From Paracoccaceae bacterium (GTDB lineage: Bacteria; Pseudomonadota; Alphaproteobacteria; Rhodobacterales; Rhodobacteraceae): a stretch of 64,000 nt of DNA. The stretch lies in assembly GCA_027013095.1 (NCBI GenBank), contig JALUYI010000006.1, forward strand, positions 29,674 to 93,673. Direction: 5' to 3'. Positions 51,046 to 60,388 of the stretch are shown piece after piece; the stretch's first letter is position 1, and each line of letters starts with the position of its first letter. Made by a program: the position numbers and the translations under genes. The notes beneath the pieces are model-generated. The model saw only the letters and a program-made list of their open reading frames with translations, was not told the origin of the DNA and did not search any database.

Positions 51046-52994
51046 TGAACAACATGTCACCCGAGAAAAAACCGACTTTCCGCCGCTTTCACGAGGGCGA
51101 AAGGGCTGAGGACTGGGATCTGGAGGAAAAGATCTTTACCCAGGACAAATCCTATAAATGTCCGACATATATCGAGAAAACCCCGCCTTGTCAGGGTGCG
51201 TGCCCCTCGGGCCACGAGATTCGCGGCTGGTTGGCCATCGCCCGCGGCATGGACAAGCCCCCGGTCGAAGGGATGGCGTGGCAGGAATATGCCTTTCAGC
51301 GCATGGTCGAGGCCAACCCGTTTCCGGCCACCATGGGCCGCGTCTGCCCGGCGCCTTGCGAGGCCGGTTGCAACCGCAACGAGGTTGACGAATATGTCGG
51401 CATCAACGGGGTCGAGCAGTATGTAGGCGATTGGGCGAATGAGAACAACATCGCTCCGACCAAGCCCGGCGCCGATACCGGACGTAAGGTTGCCGTGATC
51501 GGCGGCGGCCCGGCTGGCCTTTCGGCGGCATTCTTTTTGCGTCGCAAGGGACACGCGGTTACGCTGTTTGAGGCCCATGACGAATTGGGCGGGATGATGC
51601 GCTTTGGCATCCCCGGCTATCGGACGCCGCGCGGGATGCTGGACAAGGAAATCGGCCGCATCATCGATATGGGCGTTGACGTCCACACTGGCGTTCGGGT
51701 TGGCAAGGATATAACCATCGAAAAGCTGGAAGAGGCCTTTGATGCGATCTTTTGGGCGCTGGGGGCACAAAACGGGCGCCCGCTGCCCATTCCCGGCTGG
51801 GAAGGCACCGAGAACTGCATCAACGGGATCGAGTTTCTCGACGCGTTCAACCAGGGCTATGTTCTGGGCACGGCGGAAAAGGTCGTGGTCGTCGGCGGTG
51901 GCGATACGTCGATTGACGTTGCGTCTGTTGCCCGGCGCCTCGGCCATATCACCGAAGTTGCGGACAGCGACCATTCTGACGGCACGATGATCAACTTTAC
52001 CGGTCAGGACGTTGCCGGTTCGTTGCGCCGCGAAGGGATGCAGGCCACCCTGACCTCGCTGTTTCCCATCGAGGAAATGACCGCCGCCGAACACGAGCGC
52101 GAGGATGCCAAGCGCGAGGGTGTCGATATTCGCGGCAATGTCATGCCTCTTGAGGTTATCAAGGATGAGAACGGTCGTGCCACCGCCTTGAAAATGTGCG
52201 AGTGCGACATGAAGGGAAACACCCCGGTTCCCCGTGAAGGCACCGAGTTCACGCTGGAATGCGATATTATCATCTCGGCCATCGGACAGTCCGGCGATCT
52301 GACCGGCGTTGAGGATCTGGACAACGGCCGCGGCTTTATCGACACCGAGATCGGCTATAAGGTCAAGGGCAGGGACAAGCACTTTGCTGGCGGCGATATC
52401 ATCCGCCCACACCTTCTGACCACCGCCATCGGTCAGGGCAGGATTGCTGCTGATACGATCACCGATTATCTGGACGATGGCGAGATCGAAAAGCGGCCCA
52501 AAATCGACGCCCCGCATTTCAATCTGTTGCAAGAGCTGGAGCAACGCGGCAAGGAGCTGGGCAAATACGACCACAAGCAAGAGCGCGGCACCAACGGAGC
52601 GAACTTTGCCATTCATAATTTCGAAGATCGTTCAGCCTCGCAGATCATCCCGCACACCGAGCTGTTCAAGGGGCATTTCGAATTTGTGCCGCGCGAGCGC
52701 CGCGAAGAGGTTCGAATCGAAGGCGATCAGGTTCTTGGTAATTTTGAAGAGCGCATTATCGCCTTTTCCGAAGAGCAGGCCCAGAAAGAGGGTGAGCGCT
52801 GCATGTCCTGCGGCATGTGCTTTGAATGCGACAATTGCGTGATCTATTGCCCGCAGGATGCGGTCTTTCGGGTCAAGAAATCCGACCGGGTGGTCGGGCG
52901 CTATGTGGACACCGACTACACCCGCTGCATCGGCTGCCATATCTGCGCGGACGTCTGCCCGACCGGCTATATCAAAATGGGCCTCGGGGAATAG
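51045..52994 (+). CDS. dsrL: DsrL, NAD(P)H:acceptor oxidoreductase
   Basis: A 649-residue iron-sulfur flavoprotein, GltB-small-subunit-like. An N-terminal Cys region (CQGACPSGHEIRGW), FAD motif (VIGGGPAGLSAAFFL), NAD(P) motif (VVVGGGDTSIDVA) and two C-terminal [4Fe-4S] motifs (CMSCGMCFECDNC, CIGCHICADVC) are seen. In sulfur oxidisers DsrL takes the electrons from DsrAB to NAD+. It starts at ATG 51045, overlapping dsrK. The C-terminal ferredoxin domain suggests the oxidative DsrL-1 type. Confidence 0.94.
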   Translation: MNNMSPEKKPTFRRFHEGERAEDWDLEEKIFTQDKSYKCPTYIEKTPPCQGACPSGHEIRGWLAIARGMDKPPVEGMAWQEYAFQRMVEANPFPATMGRVCPAPCEAGCNRNEVDEYVGINGVEQYVGDWANENNIAPTKPGADTGRKVAVIGGGPAGLSAAFFLRRKGHAVTLFEAHDELGGMMRFGIPGYRTPRGMLDKEIGRIIDMGVDVHTGVRVGKDITIEKLEEAFDAIFWALGAQNGRPLPIPGWEGTENCINGIEFLDAFNQGYVLGTAEKVVVVGGGDTSIDVASVARRLGHITEVADSDHSDGTMINFTGQDVAGSLRREGMQATLTSLFPIEEMTAAEHEREDAKREGVDIRGNVMPLEVIKDENGRATALKMCECDMKGNTPVPREGTEFTLECDIIISAIGQSGDLTGVEDLDNGRGFIDTEIGYKVKGRDKHFAGGDIIRPHLLTTAIGQGRIAADTITDYLDDGEIEKRPKIDAPHFNLLQELEQRGKELGKYDHKQERGTNGANFAIHNFEDRSASQIIPHTELFKGHFEFVPRERREEVRIEGDQVLGNFEERIIAFSEEQAQKEGERCMSCGMCFECDNCVIYCPQDAVFRVKKSDRVVGRYVDTDYTRCIGCHICADVCPTGYIKMGLGE

Positions 52995-52996
52995 TG

Positions 52997-53431
52997 ATGA
53001 AACGTCTTCTGGTCATACTGATGCTGCTGGGAGGCATTGGCCTGTCCCCTGCCTTTGCGCAGGGGCTGGGTCCAGATATTCCCAAGGCCACCGGGCAGCC
53101 GCACCCCGAGGGTAACCTGTTCTGGCGTATGAACCATATGCGCCTGTTGCAGCATGATCGCGACCTGACCATGCACAATGGCGACCGTCATATTCAGGCC
53201 AGCCTGAAAACCTGCGTGACATGCCATGCGGTCAAGGGCGCCGATGGCAAGCCGGTTGGCGTCGACAACCCCAAACATTTCTGCCGGGTGTGCCACGATT
53301 ATGCCGCCGTCAAGATTGACTGCTTCATGTGTCACAATTCCAAACCCGAGGAAAAAACCCAAGCCTACCTGAAACCGAAAATTCCTGACAGCAAGGAACT
53401 TGCGGCCTATTTGAAGGAGACTGGGCAATGA
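52997..53431 (+). CDS. dsrJ: DsrJ, triheme cytochrome c
   Basis: A periplasmic 144-residue cytochrome with a signal peptide (cut near AFAQG) and three heme sites CVTCH, CRVCH and CFMCH. It is part of DsrMKJOP and probably takes part in sulfur-linked redox chemistry on the periplasmic side. It overlaps dsrO by ATGA. Confidence 0.93.
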   Translation: MKRLLVILMLLGGIGLSPAFAQGLGPDIPKATGQPHPEGNLFWRMNHMRLLQHDRDLTMHNGDRHIQASLKTCVTCHAVKGADGKPVGVDNPKHFCRVCHDYAAVKIDCFMCHNSKPEEKTQAYLKPKIPDSKELAAYLKETGQ

Positions 53432-54183
53432 AGCTCCCCGCAGTCAAATTTGATGAGAGACCAGCCGAGATGCATCGCCGCGACTTTATGAAGGCCGGCG
53501 CGGCACTGGCGACCGTTACCCTTGCCCCCGGCGTGACGCTGATGGCCTTTGGAGGGGATGCCAGTGCCGAAGCCAGCGCCTCCAAGCGTTGGGGCTTGTT
53601 GGTCGATGTCAACAAATGCGCCAAGGATTGCGACGCCTGCGTGACCGCCTGTTCCAAGGAAAACGGTTGGCGCTTGCCTGAAAATCCGGAAACCGACGCG
53701 CAGTGGATCCGCAAGGTCAACCTGACCGACAAGGATACCGGGCGCGAGGCCTCTCTGCCGGTGATGTGTCAGCATTGCGAAGAGCCACCGTGCGTCGATG
53801 TCTGCCCCACCGGCGCGTCGTTCAAGCGCGTCGATGGCATTGTGTTGGTGGACAAGCACATCTGTATCGGGTGCCGCTATTGCATGATGGCCTGCCCCTA
53901 CAAGGCGCGCTCGTTCGTGCATGAGGATCTGACGGACCAGAAACCTTGGGCGCCACGCGGCAAGGGCACGGTGGAAAGCTGCACCATGTGCGTTCACCGT
54001 GTTGACGCGGGGCAAAAACCGGCCTGCGTCGAGGCCTGCGCCGCCACCGGTAACGGGGCGATCATCTTTGGCGACCTCCGGGATCCCGAAAGCGAGATTT
54101 CAAAGGCATTGGCGAATTACCCGTCCACCGCATTGCGTGCCGACATGGGGTTGAACCCCGGTGTGCGCTATCAGAATTTGTAA
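53428..54183 (+). CDS. dsrO: DsrO, periplasmic iron-sulfur protein
   Basis: A 251-residue ferredoxin-like protein with a Tat signal (HRRDFMKAGAAL) and four cysteine clusters for [4Fe-4S] centres (CAKDCDACVTAC, CQHCEEPPCVDVC, CIGCRYCMMAC, CTMC...CVEAC). It connects DsrJ with the membrane subunit DsrP. Confidence 0.93.
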   Translation: MKLPAVKFDERPAEMHRRDFMKAGAALATVTLAPGVTLMAFGGDASAEASASKRWGLLVDVNKCAKDCDACVTACSKENGWRLPENPETDAQWIRKVNLTDKDTGREASLPVMCQHCEEPPCVDVCPTGASFKRVDGIVLVDKHICIGCRYCMMACPYKARSFVHEDLTDQKPWAPRGKGTVESCTMCVHRVDAGQKPACVEACAATGNGAIIFGDLRDPESEISKALANYPSTALRADMGLNPGVRYQNL

Positions 54184-54195
54184 GAGGCTGATCCC

Positions 54196-55395
54196 ATGGA
54201 ACGGACCATTTACCGGGAAATTAAGGTAACTCCACAAGTCATCCAGATTGCGGTGCTGCTTGGGGCGTTCATTCTGGCTGCTGCTGTTGCGGTTCTCTAT
54301 ATCGAGGCACATGGGCATATCGTGACCGGAATGACCAACCAGATCGTTTGGGGTCTGCCGCATGTGTTCGCGGTGTTTCTGATCGTTGCGGCCTCGGGCG
54401 CCTTGAATGTTGCCTCGATTGCCAGCGTATTCGGGAAAACGCCATACAAGCCACTATCGCGTCTGTCCGGCCTTTTGGCGATGTCGCTGCTGGCCGGAGG
54501 GCTGGCGGTTCTGGTGCTTGATCTTGGCCGGCCGGATCGGCTTATCGTGCAGATGACGCACTATAATTTCAGCTCGATCTTTACATGGAATATCCTGCTT
54601 TATTCCGGGTTCTTTGCTGTCGTCAGCGCCTATCTTTTTGTGCAGATGGCGCGGGGCATTTCGGCCCGGACGGTCAAGGTTGTGGGTTTTGCCGCCTTTG
54701 TGTGGCGCCTTGCCCTGACCACGGGGACGGGCTCGATATTCGGCTGGATCATGGCGCGCGCAGCATATGAATCGGCGATCATGGCGCCCTTGTTCATCGT
54801 CATGTCCTTTTCTTTCGGGCTGGCGTTTTTTATCCTTGTTCTGACCCTCTCGTGTCGCCTGACAGGTCGGGTCCTTGGGGTCAAGCTGCTGAACCGTCTT
54901 GGCCGCCTGTTGGGAATTTTCGCCGCGCTGGTCCTCTATTTTACAGCCGTGCAGCATCTGACCAGTCACTATTGGGCCCGCGACGGAGGAATCGAGCAAT
55001 TCCTTCTGTTCGATGGCGGGATTTATACGCAGCTGTTCTGGATCGGGCAGGTTCTGATCGGCGGGATCATCCCGATGGCTCTGGTCTTTCACCCCACTGG
55101 CGGGATCAAGCCCGCCTCCAGCATCGTTGCTTCGGTCCTGGTCATCCTCGGCGGTTTTGCCCAGGTTTACGTGATCATCATCGGCGGACAGGCCTTTCCG
55201 TTGGATATTTTCCCGGGATATACGGTCTCCAGCAGCTTTTTTGATGGCCAGATCAACACCTATACGCCCAGCTTACCCGAACTGGCGCTTGGGCTTGGTG
55301 GCGTTGCGCTGGCGGTTGCGCTGACAGGGTTCGGCATGAAGATCCTCAGAATTTTGCCGACCAACCTGTCGGATGTTAATGTTGGTCAAAGCTGA
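54196..55395 (+). CDS. dsrP: DsrP, NrfD-type membrane subunit
   Basis: A 399-residue integral membrane protein with about ten spans (first span IQIAVLLGAFILAAAVAVL), of the NrfD/PsrC quinone-interacting family. It is the last subunit of DsrMKJOP. A weak stem (TGAAGAA/TTCTTCA, 55393-55429) follows the stop before the next gene. Confidence 0.92.
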   Translation: MERTIYREIKVTPQVIQIAVLLGAFILAAAVAVLYIEAHGHIVTGMTNQIVWGLPHVFAVFLIVAASGALNVASIASVFGKTPYKPLSRLSGLLAMSLLAGGLAVLVLDLGRPDRLIVQMTHYNFSSIFTWNILLYSGFFAVVSAYLFVQMARGISARTVKVVGFAAFVWRLALTTGTGSIFGWIMARAAYESAIMAPLFIVMSFSFGLAFFILVLTLSCRLTGRVLGVKLLNRLGRLLGIFAALVLYFTAVQHLTSHYWARDGGIEQFLLFDGGIYTQLFWIGQVLIGGIIPMALVFHPTGGIKPASSIVASVLVILGGFAQVYVIIIGGQAFPLDIFPGYTVSSSFFDGQINTYTPSLPELALGLGGVALAVALTGFGMKILRILPTNLSDVNVGQS

Positions 55396-55438
55396 AGAAG
55401 CAAGCTAAGGCTTTCTTCATCCCGACCCGGAGGAACAG

Positions 55439-56482
55439 ATGCAGGAAGTTCACCCATTCGCGCGCTTTGTGGCCATTCTTGGCCGCGGCAAGACCAAGCA
55501 ACGGCATCTGACGCTGGAGGAATCCCGTGAAGCGATGTCGATGATCCTGAGGGGTGAGGCGCTGCCCGAGCAGATCGGCGCGTTTCTGATGTTGCTGCGC
55601 CTCAAGGAGGAGGCCCCTGAAGAAATCGCCGGGTTCACGCTGGGTACGCGTGATTTGTTCCAGCTTCCGCCCAAGCTGCCCCGGGTTGATCTGGACTGGT
55701 CGTCCTACGCCGGAAAACGCATTCAACTGCCGTGGTTTTTGCTGTCCGCGCTGACCCTTGCCGATGCCGGTGTCCGGGTCTTTATGCACGGAACCGACGG
55801 CCACACGCCGGGGCGGGTTTATACCAAAGCTGCGCTTCAGGCGCTTGGTTTCCCCATCGCGGGCAGTCTGAATGAAGCGGCCAGCCAGCTTGCGGCGCGA
55901 AACTTTGCCTATACGCCGCTTGAGGTCCTCAGCCCAAAATTACGGGAGCTAATCGACCTCAGGCCCGTCTTTGGGTTGCGCTCGCCGGTGCACAGTTTCT
56001 CGCGCATGCTGAACCCGTTTCAGGCCCCGGTCATGTTGCAGGGGATTTTCCACCGCGGTTTCATGGATGTTCATGCAGGGGCCGCGCAATTGCTCAAGCA
56101 GCCCCGTCTCGCGGTTTTTCGCGGCGAAGGGGGCGAGATCGAGCGGCGGCCCAACAAACCGACGCTGGTCTGGACGACCAAAGGCGCCGCGGCGCCTAAG
56201 GCCGAGACGTGGCCGGCACTTCTGGACGATCCACACCAGCCGGCGGATTCGAGGATGAAACTGGACGAGCTGTTGTTGGTCTGGCGCGGCGAAAGCGACA
56301 ACAGTTACGCCGTGGCGTCAATCACCGGAACACTGGCCATAGCCCTGAAAACGATGGGGCGGGCGGACACGATCGCCGCGGCCGAGACCTTGGCCCGCCA
56401 GATGTGGGCCGACAGAAACCGTGATTTCCTGCCCGTGAAAGGAGCCGCGGATGTCCCGGTTTCTGATCGCCGCAGCGCATAA
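55439..56482 (+). CDS. Anthranilate phosphoribosyltransferase-like (TrpD2/YbiB-type) protein
   Basis: A 347-residue protein of the nucleoside-phosphorylase/TrpD fold (start GKTKQRHLTLEESREAM, FLMLLRLKEE, GTDGHTPGRVYT, SPVHSFSRMLNPF). It is annotated in relatives as glycosyl transferase family protein. The Gly-rich phosphate loop of true TrpD is altered, so tryptophan synthesis is unlikely; YbiB-like proteins bind nucleic acid. It lies between dsrP and dsrN and overlaps dsrN by 32 bases, so it is part of the dsr transcript. Its role in sulfur metabolism is unknown. Confidence 0.75.
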   Translation: MQEVHPFARFVAILGRGKTKQRHLTLEESREAMSMILRGEALPEQIGAFLMLLRLKEEAPEEIAGFTLGTRDLFQLPPKLPRVDLDWSSYAGKRIQLPWFLLSALTLADAGVRVFMHGTDGHTPGRVYTKAALQALGFPIAGSLNEAASQLAARNFAYTPLEVLSPKLRELIDLRPVFGLRSPVHSFSRMLNPFQAPVMLQGIFHRGFMDVHAGAAQLLKQPRLAVFRGEGGEIERRPNKPTLVWTTKGAAAPKAETWPALLDDPHQPADSRMKLDELLLVWRGESDNSYAVASITGTLAIALKTMGRADTIAAAETLARQMWADRNRDFLPVKGAADVPVSDRRSA

Positions 56483-57824
56483 ATCCTCGGGGAAAACGGT
56501 TGTTTCAACCGGTCTTGCCGCCGCACTCACCGAGCATGGAAAAACCGTGCAGACCTTCAAGAAGGGGCCGGATTATATTGACCCGATGTGGCTGGGGGCG
56601 GCCAGTGGGCGGCCATGCTATAATCTGGACTTCAATGTCATGTCAGCCGATGAGGTGAGTGGGTTCTATCAGTCCCGCGCTGGCGGCGACGTGCGACTGA
56701 TCGAAACAAACAAAGGGTTGTTTGACGGGGTTGCGCTGGACGGGTCGGACTCCAACGCGGCGCTGGCCAAATGTTTGAGAACTCCTGTCATTCTGGTTGT
56801 AGACAGCGGCGGCATGACCCGCGGTATCGCGCCCTTGTTGCTGGGGTATCAGGGCTTTGATCCCGAGGTCCGTGTCGCAGGCGTCATCCTGAACAAGGTT
56901 GGCGGCCCCCGTCACGAGGGCAAACTGCGCGCCGCGGTCGAGGCCTATACCGACATTCCCGTCCTCGGCGCAGTCTGGAAAAATCCGGCGCTGGAAATCG
57001 GCGAGCGCCACCTCGGTCTGACCACCCCGGCCGAGGCTGGCGGAATGTCTGAAAGGATCGCGTCGTTTTCCCGCATTATCACACAGTCAGTTGATCTGAC
57101 GCGACTCCTGTCCATTGCCGATGCCGCGCCGCCTCTTTTGGGCAAAAGGGATATACCACGGCCCACAGTGACACCTGATCTGAGGATCGGGATTGCCCGG
57201 GATACGGCATTTGGATTTTACTATCCCGACGATATTGAAGCCTTCGCCGCTGAGGGGGTCGAGTTGGTAGCCTTTGATACGTTAAAGGACCGGCAGCTAC
57301 CAAAAGGGTTGGATGGTCTTTTTATCGGGGGCGGGTTTCCAGAAACACAGATGCAGGCACTGGCCGCGAATATCCCGATGCGCACCGCCATTCGGGCTGC
57401 TATCGCCCACGGTCTGCCCACCTATGCTGAATGTGGCGGTCTGATGTATCTGTGCCAGTCTCTCGTTTGGGATGGGCAGGAGGCCCCCATGGTTGGCGTA
57501 ATTCCGGCAACCGCCAAAATGTGCGCCCGCCCGCAGGGGCGTGGATATGCGGCCTTCAGCAAGACCGCGCAGCACCTGTGGGATGGCGTCCCCACGGGAA
57601 CAATCAGGGCGCATGAGTTTCATTATGCGCGCTTGGACGGCCTGCCGCCTGATACAGGGTTCGCTCGCCGGATGTCACGGGGGGCAGGGATTGACGGGCG
57701 CCACGATGGGATCCTGTGCAAGAACCTGATCGCCGGGTTTTGCCACCTGCGCACGACAGACGCCTATTCCTGGGTCAGGGCGTTCACGGATTTCGTGCGT
57801 GCCGAAAAGATGCGCGCAAAATAA
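56451..57824 (+). CDS. dsrN: DsrN, siroheme amidase (cobyrinate a,c-diamide synthase family)
   Basis: A 457-residue glutamine-dependent amidotransferase. It has the N-terminal ATP domain (AHKSSGKTVVSTGLAAAL with a P-loop, KKGPDYIDPMW) and C-terminal glutaminase domain with the nucleophile Cys in YAECGGLMYL. CobB/CbiA relatives amidate corrin acids. In dsr clusters the product is believed to convert siroheme to siroamide for DsrA. It overlaps the TrpD-like gene. Confidence 0.9.
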   Translation: MSRFLIAAAHKSSGKTVVSTGLAAALTEHGKTVQTFKKGPDYIDPMWLGAASGRPCYNLDFNVMSADEVSGFYQSRAGGDVRLIETNKGLFDGVALDGSDSNAALAKCLRTPVILVVDSGGMTRGIAPLLLGYQGFDPEVRVAGVILNKVGGPRHEGKLRAAVEAYTDIPVLGAVWKNPALEIGERHLGLTTPAEAGGMSERIASFSRIITQSVDLTRLLSIADAAPPLLGKRDIPRPTVTPDLRIGIARDTAFGFYYPDDIEAFAAEGVELVAFDTLKDRQLPKGLDGLFIGGGFPETQMQALAANIPMRTAIRAAIAHGLPTYAECGGLMYLCQSLVWDGQEAPMVGVIPATAKMCARPQGRGYAAFSKTAQHLWDGVPTGTIRAHEFHYARLDGLPPDTGFARRMSRGAGIDGRHDGILCKNLIAGFCHLRTTDAYSWVRAFTDFVRAEKMRAK

Positions 57825-57850
57825 AAGCCCCGCCGGTCTTGGGCGGGGCT
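57818..57850 (-). terminator. Terminator downstream of tusA (facing dsrN)
   Basis: AGCCCCGCC (57826-57834) and GGCGGGGCT (57842-57850) form a 9-base-pair stem with a 7-base loop. On the minus strand it is followed by TTTTATTTT, a good terminator for tusA-dsrE2. On the plus strand it has only TCT after it but stands two bases after the dsrN stop, so it probably also stabilises the dsr mRNA end. Confidence 0.8.
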
Positions 57851-57897
57851 TCTGACTGTGGGTGTTGCCATCAGTTACGGTGTTTCGTCAAAACGCC

Positions 57898-58122
57898 TTA
57901 GTTGTGCTTGATCTGGAACGTATAGACGTTGCCCTCGGTCGTCGAACTAACCAGCTCATTTCCGGTCTGATTACAAAACGCTGCAAAGTCCGCAACCGAG
58001 CCGGGATCTGTCGAACGCACCTCCAGAATTTCTCCCTGCGGCACCGATTTCAGCGCCTTTTTTGCCTTGATGATTGGCAGGGGGCAATTCAGACCCTCAG
58101 CGTTCAAAACATGTTCAGCCAT
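57898..58122 (-). CDS. tusA: Sulfur carrier TusA
   Basis: A 74-residue TusA/SirA protein with the catalytic motif NCPLPIIKAKKAL; its Cys carries persulfide sulfur. In oxidisers with dsr genes TusA delivers sulfur to DsrEFH. It lies 47 bases after dsrE2 on the same strand, converging on the dsr operon. No rhodanese gene is seen next to it. Confidence 0.92.
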   Translation of the reverse strand: MAEHVLNAEGLNCPLPIIKAKKALKSVPQGEILEVRSTDPGSVADFAAFCNQTGNELVSSTTEGNVYTFQIKHN

Positions 58123-58169
58123 TCGTATTTCCTCTTTCTTCTGTGGACTAGTTGGCCGGTGGACCCGGC

Positions 58170-58682
58170 TTAGATATAAAGATTGATATCGCAGTTGACG
58201 GCGTTTTCCAGATAGGTGGCGGCGCCACCGATGTCGATCCCGTCGATCATGTCTTCTTTGTTGAATTCAAACAGATCCATGGTCATCTGGCAGCCAATCA
58301 TTTTGACATCCAGTTCGATTGCGGCCTCGCGTAGATCTTCGATCGAGGCGACGCCCTTCTTCTTGATCAGGTTCTTCATCATTGTCGTGGTCATTCGATC
58401 AACGCCGGGGATCATCGGGGCGAGGTTCGGCATTGCCATATGCATCCCCATCATCGGCATTTTCATGGCCGGGTTGCCCAGCGTTGACACCTTGAGATCA
58501 AGGTTCTTGTTCAACAGCGGCAGGCCGTAAAACGTGAAAAACATCGTCACATCGATGTCCATCGCGGCAGCCGCTGTGGCCAGAATAAAGGGCGGATAGG
58601 CCCAGTCCAGCGTTCCCTTCGTGACGATGATCGACATGCTCTTGGCATTGCTCATATCGCCGCTCTTCGCTTCGTCCAGCAT
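58170..58682 (-). CDS. dsrE2: DsrE2-like membrane-associated sulfurtransferase
   Basis: A 170-residue DsrE-fold protein with MSIIVTKGTLDWAYPP, LGNPAMKMPMMGMHMAMPN (a Met-rich stretch), and the conserved Cys in MIGCQMTMDLF. DsrE2 proteins work with rhodanese and TusA in handling persulfide before DsrEFH. The start may be at the ATG at 58655 rather than 58682. It is transcribed with tusA. Confidence 0.88.
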   Translation of the reverse strand: MLDEAKSGDMSNAKSMSIIVTKGTLDWAYPPFILATAAAAMDIDVTMFFTFYGLPLLNKNLDLKVSTLGNPAMKMPMMGMHMAMPNLAPMIPGVDRMTTTMMKNLIKKKGVASIEDLREAAIELDVKMIGCQMTMDLFEFNKEDMIDGIDIGGAATYLENAVNCDINLYI

Positions 58683-58728
58683 GTCCTAATTCCTCCCGAC
58701 CGCTGTTGCACCTTGTGTCGTATTCCCT

Positions 58729-58750
58729 TGTATTAGAAGTTATGAATACA
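58729..58750. promoter_or_regulatory. Candidate ArsR (SqrR/BigR-type) operator upstream of dsrE2 and arsR
   Basis: A perfect inverted repeat TGTATT-N10-AATACA between the divergent dsrE2 and arsR genes. A very similar repeat (ATTATT-N10-AATAAT, core TATTxGAA) occurs at 62650 before the sox genes, where another ArsR gene is found. Both ArsR proteins are of the thiol-sensing type. Confidence 0.6.
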
Positions 58751-58872
58751 AAATAAAATGAATTCGGTCAAGAAAGCCGCGACCTTATGCCATATAAGTG
58801 AACCGCAATCTTGCCTTTTGGTATGGATTTGTTGTTTAAACGCTGAAATTCCACAAGAATAGACCGAGACAG

Positions 58873-59205
58873 ATGAACCGCACCATAAGAAAGCCCGACG
58901 GGATGGATATTGCAGAACTCAAGGACAACGCCGGAAAAGCCAGTGATCTGCTGAAAGTTATGGCCAACCCGTCACGCCTGATGATTCTGTGCAACCTGAT
59001 TGACGGCGAAAAGACCGTGCAGACCCTGCAAGGGCTGGTCGGCCTTAGCCAATCCGCGTTGTCCCAGCAACTGGCTGTCCTGCGGGGGCAAAATCTGGTC
59101 AACACCCGCCGCGAGGCGCAGTCGGTCTATTATTCGCTGGCCAGCGAAGAAGCGGAATCCGTGATCGGCACACTTTACAACCTCTACTGCCGCCCGGCCG
59201 ACTGA
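58873..59205 (+). CDS. ArsR family persulfide-responsive repressor (SqrR/BigR-like)
   Basis: A 110-residue winged-helix repressor with LKVMANPSRLMILCNLIDGE, QSALSQQLAVLR and the end LYNLYCRPAD. The two cysteines C40 and C106 sit where SqrR and BigR have the pair that forms a tetrasulfide in reactive sulfur. It is divergent from dsrE2-tusA with a candidate operator between them, and it converges with the yeeE gene at 59252. Confidence 0.85.
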   Translation: MNRTIRKPDGMDIAELKDNAGKASDLLKVMANPSRLMILCNLIDGEKTVQTLQGLVGLSQSALSQQLAVLRGQNLVNTRREAQSVYYSLASEEAESVIGTLYNLYCRPAD

Positions 59206-59251
59206 GAGACCGTCAGGCTTGCGATCTCCCGAGCGTTGGGTGACACGTTGG

Positions 59252-60388
59252 TCAGGCCAGCACCTCCATCGTCTTGATCCCGGCCATGCCGCCGAGAATG
59301 ATGAACACGACCGCGATGAATGAGCCCATGGCCAGCGTTGAAATGCCAGACAGCCCCTGACCAACCGTGCAGCCCAAGGCGACAACCCCGCCGATTCCCA
59401 TCAGGATCGCACCGAAGATTGCGCGCACCGTATCCGAAGCATCGGCGAATGTGTTCAGTTTGAACGAGCGGGTGCTGAGGGCCGCCAGAAATCCACCGAG
59501 AAGTGTCCCCAGCGTTGTCACCACCCCAAATCGCGGCATGCCAAGCGCGGTAAAGCGCATCAGGTAATCCAACGTATCGCCAGAGGGGCGCACAAAGGTC
59601 AGGGACACGGGGTTTTGCGGAACGTCGGCAAAATCGCTATAGGCAAATCCCGTCAAGGCCCAGCCGGCAACGACGGCCAGACCGATTCCGATTCCAGCGA
59701 TCAGATGGGTCGGTGAACGGCGAAACCCGGCGTCCTTGAAGACGTAGATCAACAGCGCTGCCACAAAGAGCGACAGGAATAACCATGTTGCGCTCTGCTG
59801 CCCCATGCCAGTCAGATGCGCCAGCATGTCCCCGGCGCTTTGGGTTCCCAAGCCAAGCTCGGTCAGGTCCTTGGTTGACGGGCCGAACAGGGCGACCCGC
59901 ACGGGGCCGAGGATCCCGCCGATGGTCATAAAGGCAACGATCCCGGCAACAATCAGAACTACGACCGAGCGCAGGTCTCCTCCCCCTGCACGCACGAGGT
60001 TCTTGCTCATGCAACCACCGGCAAAGACCATGCCGTAGCCAAATAGCAGCCCCCCGACGATGTTTCCCAGCCAGCCGAAATTCGGGTTGAGATACATCGA
60101 GGTCGAGGCATCTATGATACCGCCATATTGCAGCAATCCAACCCCGACGACCGCAACCGCAATGGCCAGCATCCACGAGCGAAAGCGTCTGGAATCGCCG
60201 AAATTCATCATGTCCGAAATGGATCCCATGCTGCAGAAATTTGTCCGATAGACGATAAATCCAAAGACGATTCCGATAATGAGCCCTCCCCACGCCAGAA
60301 AGGCGGGGGCGGAATTCACAACTATTTCCCTGTAAGTTTCGATCACTGGTTCTTTCCCGTTCCTGATTATATTTGTTATGGGGAACAT
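59252..60388 (-). CDS. YeeE/YedE (TsuA-type) sulfur-compound transporter
   Basis: A 378-residue membrane protein with nine or more spans and the family cysteines in NFCSMGSISDMMN, GGCMSKNLVR and GCTVGQGLSGIS. YeeE of Spirochaeta takes up thiosulfate through such cysteines; relatives in sulfur oxidisers (PmpAB) may import sulfur-containing ions. The neighbouring DsrE2/TusA genes agree with delivery of sulfur to the cytoplasm. An AT-rich imperfect repeat (60368-60391) precedes the start. Confidence 0.85.
   Translation of the reverse strand: MFPITNIIRNGKEPVIETYREIVVNSAPAFLAWGGLIIGIVFGFIVYRTNFCSMGSISDMMNFGDSRRFRSWMLAIAVAVVGVGLLQYGGIIDASTSMYLNPNFGWLGNIVGGLLFGYGMVFAGGCMSKNLVRAGGGDLRSVVVLIVAGIVAFMTIGGILGPVRVALFGPSTKDLTELGLGTQSAGDMLAHLTGMGQQSATWLFLSLFVAALLIYVFKDAGFRRSPTHLIAGIGIGLAVVAGWALTGFAYSDFADVPQNPVSLTFVRPSGDTLDYLMRFTALGMPRFGVVTTLGTLLGGFLAALSTRSFKLNTFADASDTVRAIFGAILMGIGGVVALGCTVGQGLSGISTLAMGSFIAVVFIILGGMAGIKTMEVLA

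Noticed and set aside
51057..52616. 519-codon minus-strand frame opposite dsrL
   Set aside because: Shadow of the well-supported dsrL gene; no start context and no recognisable domain.
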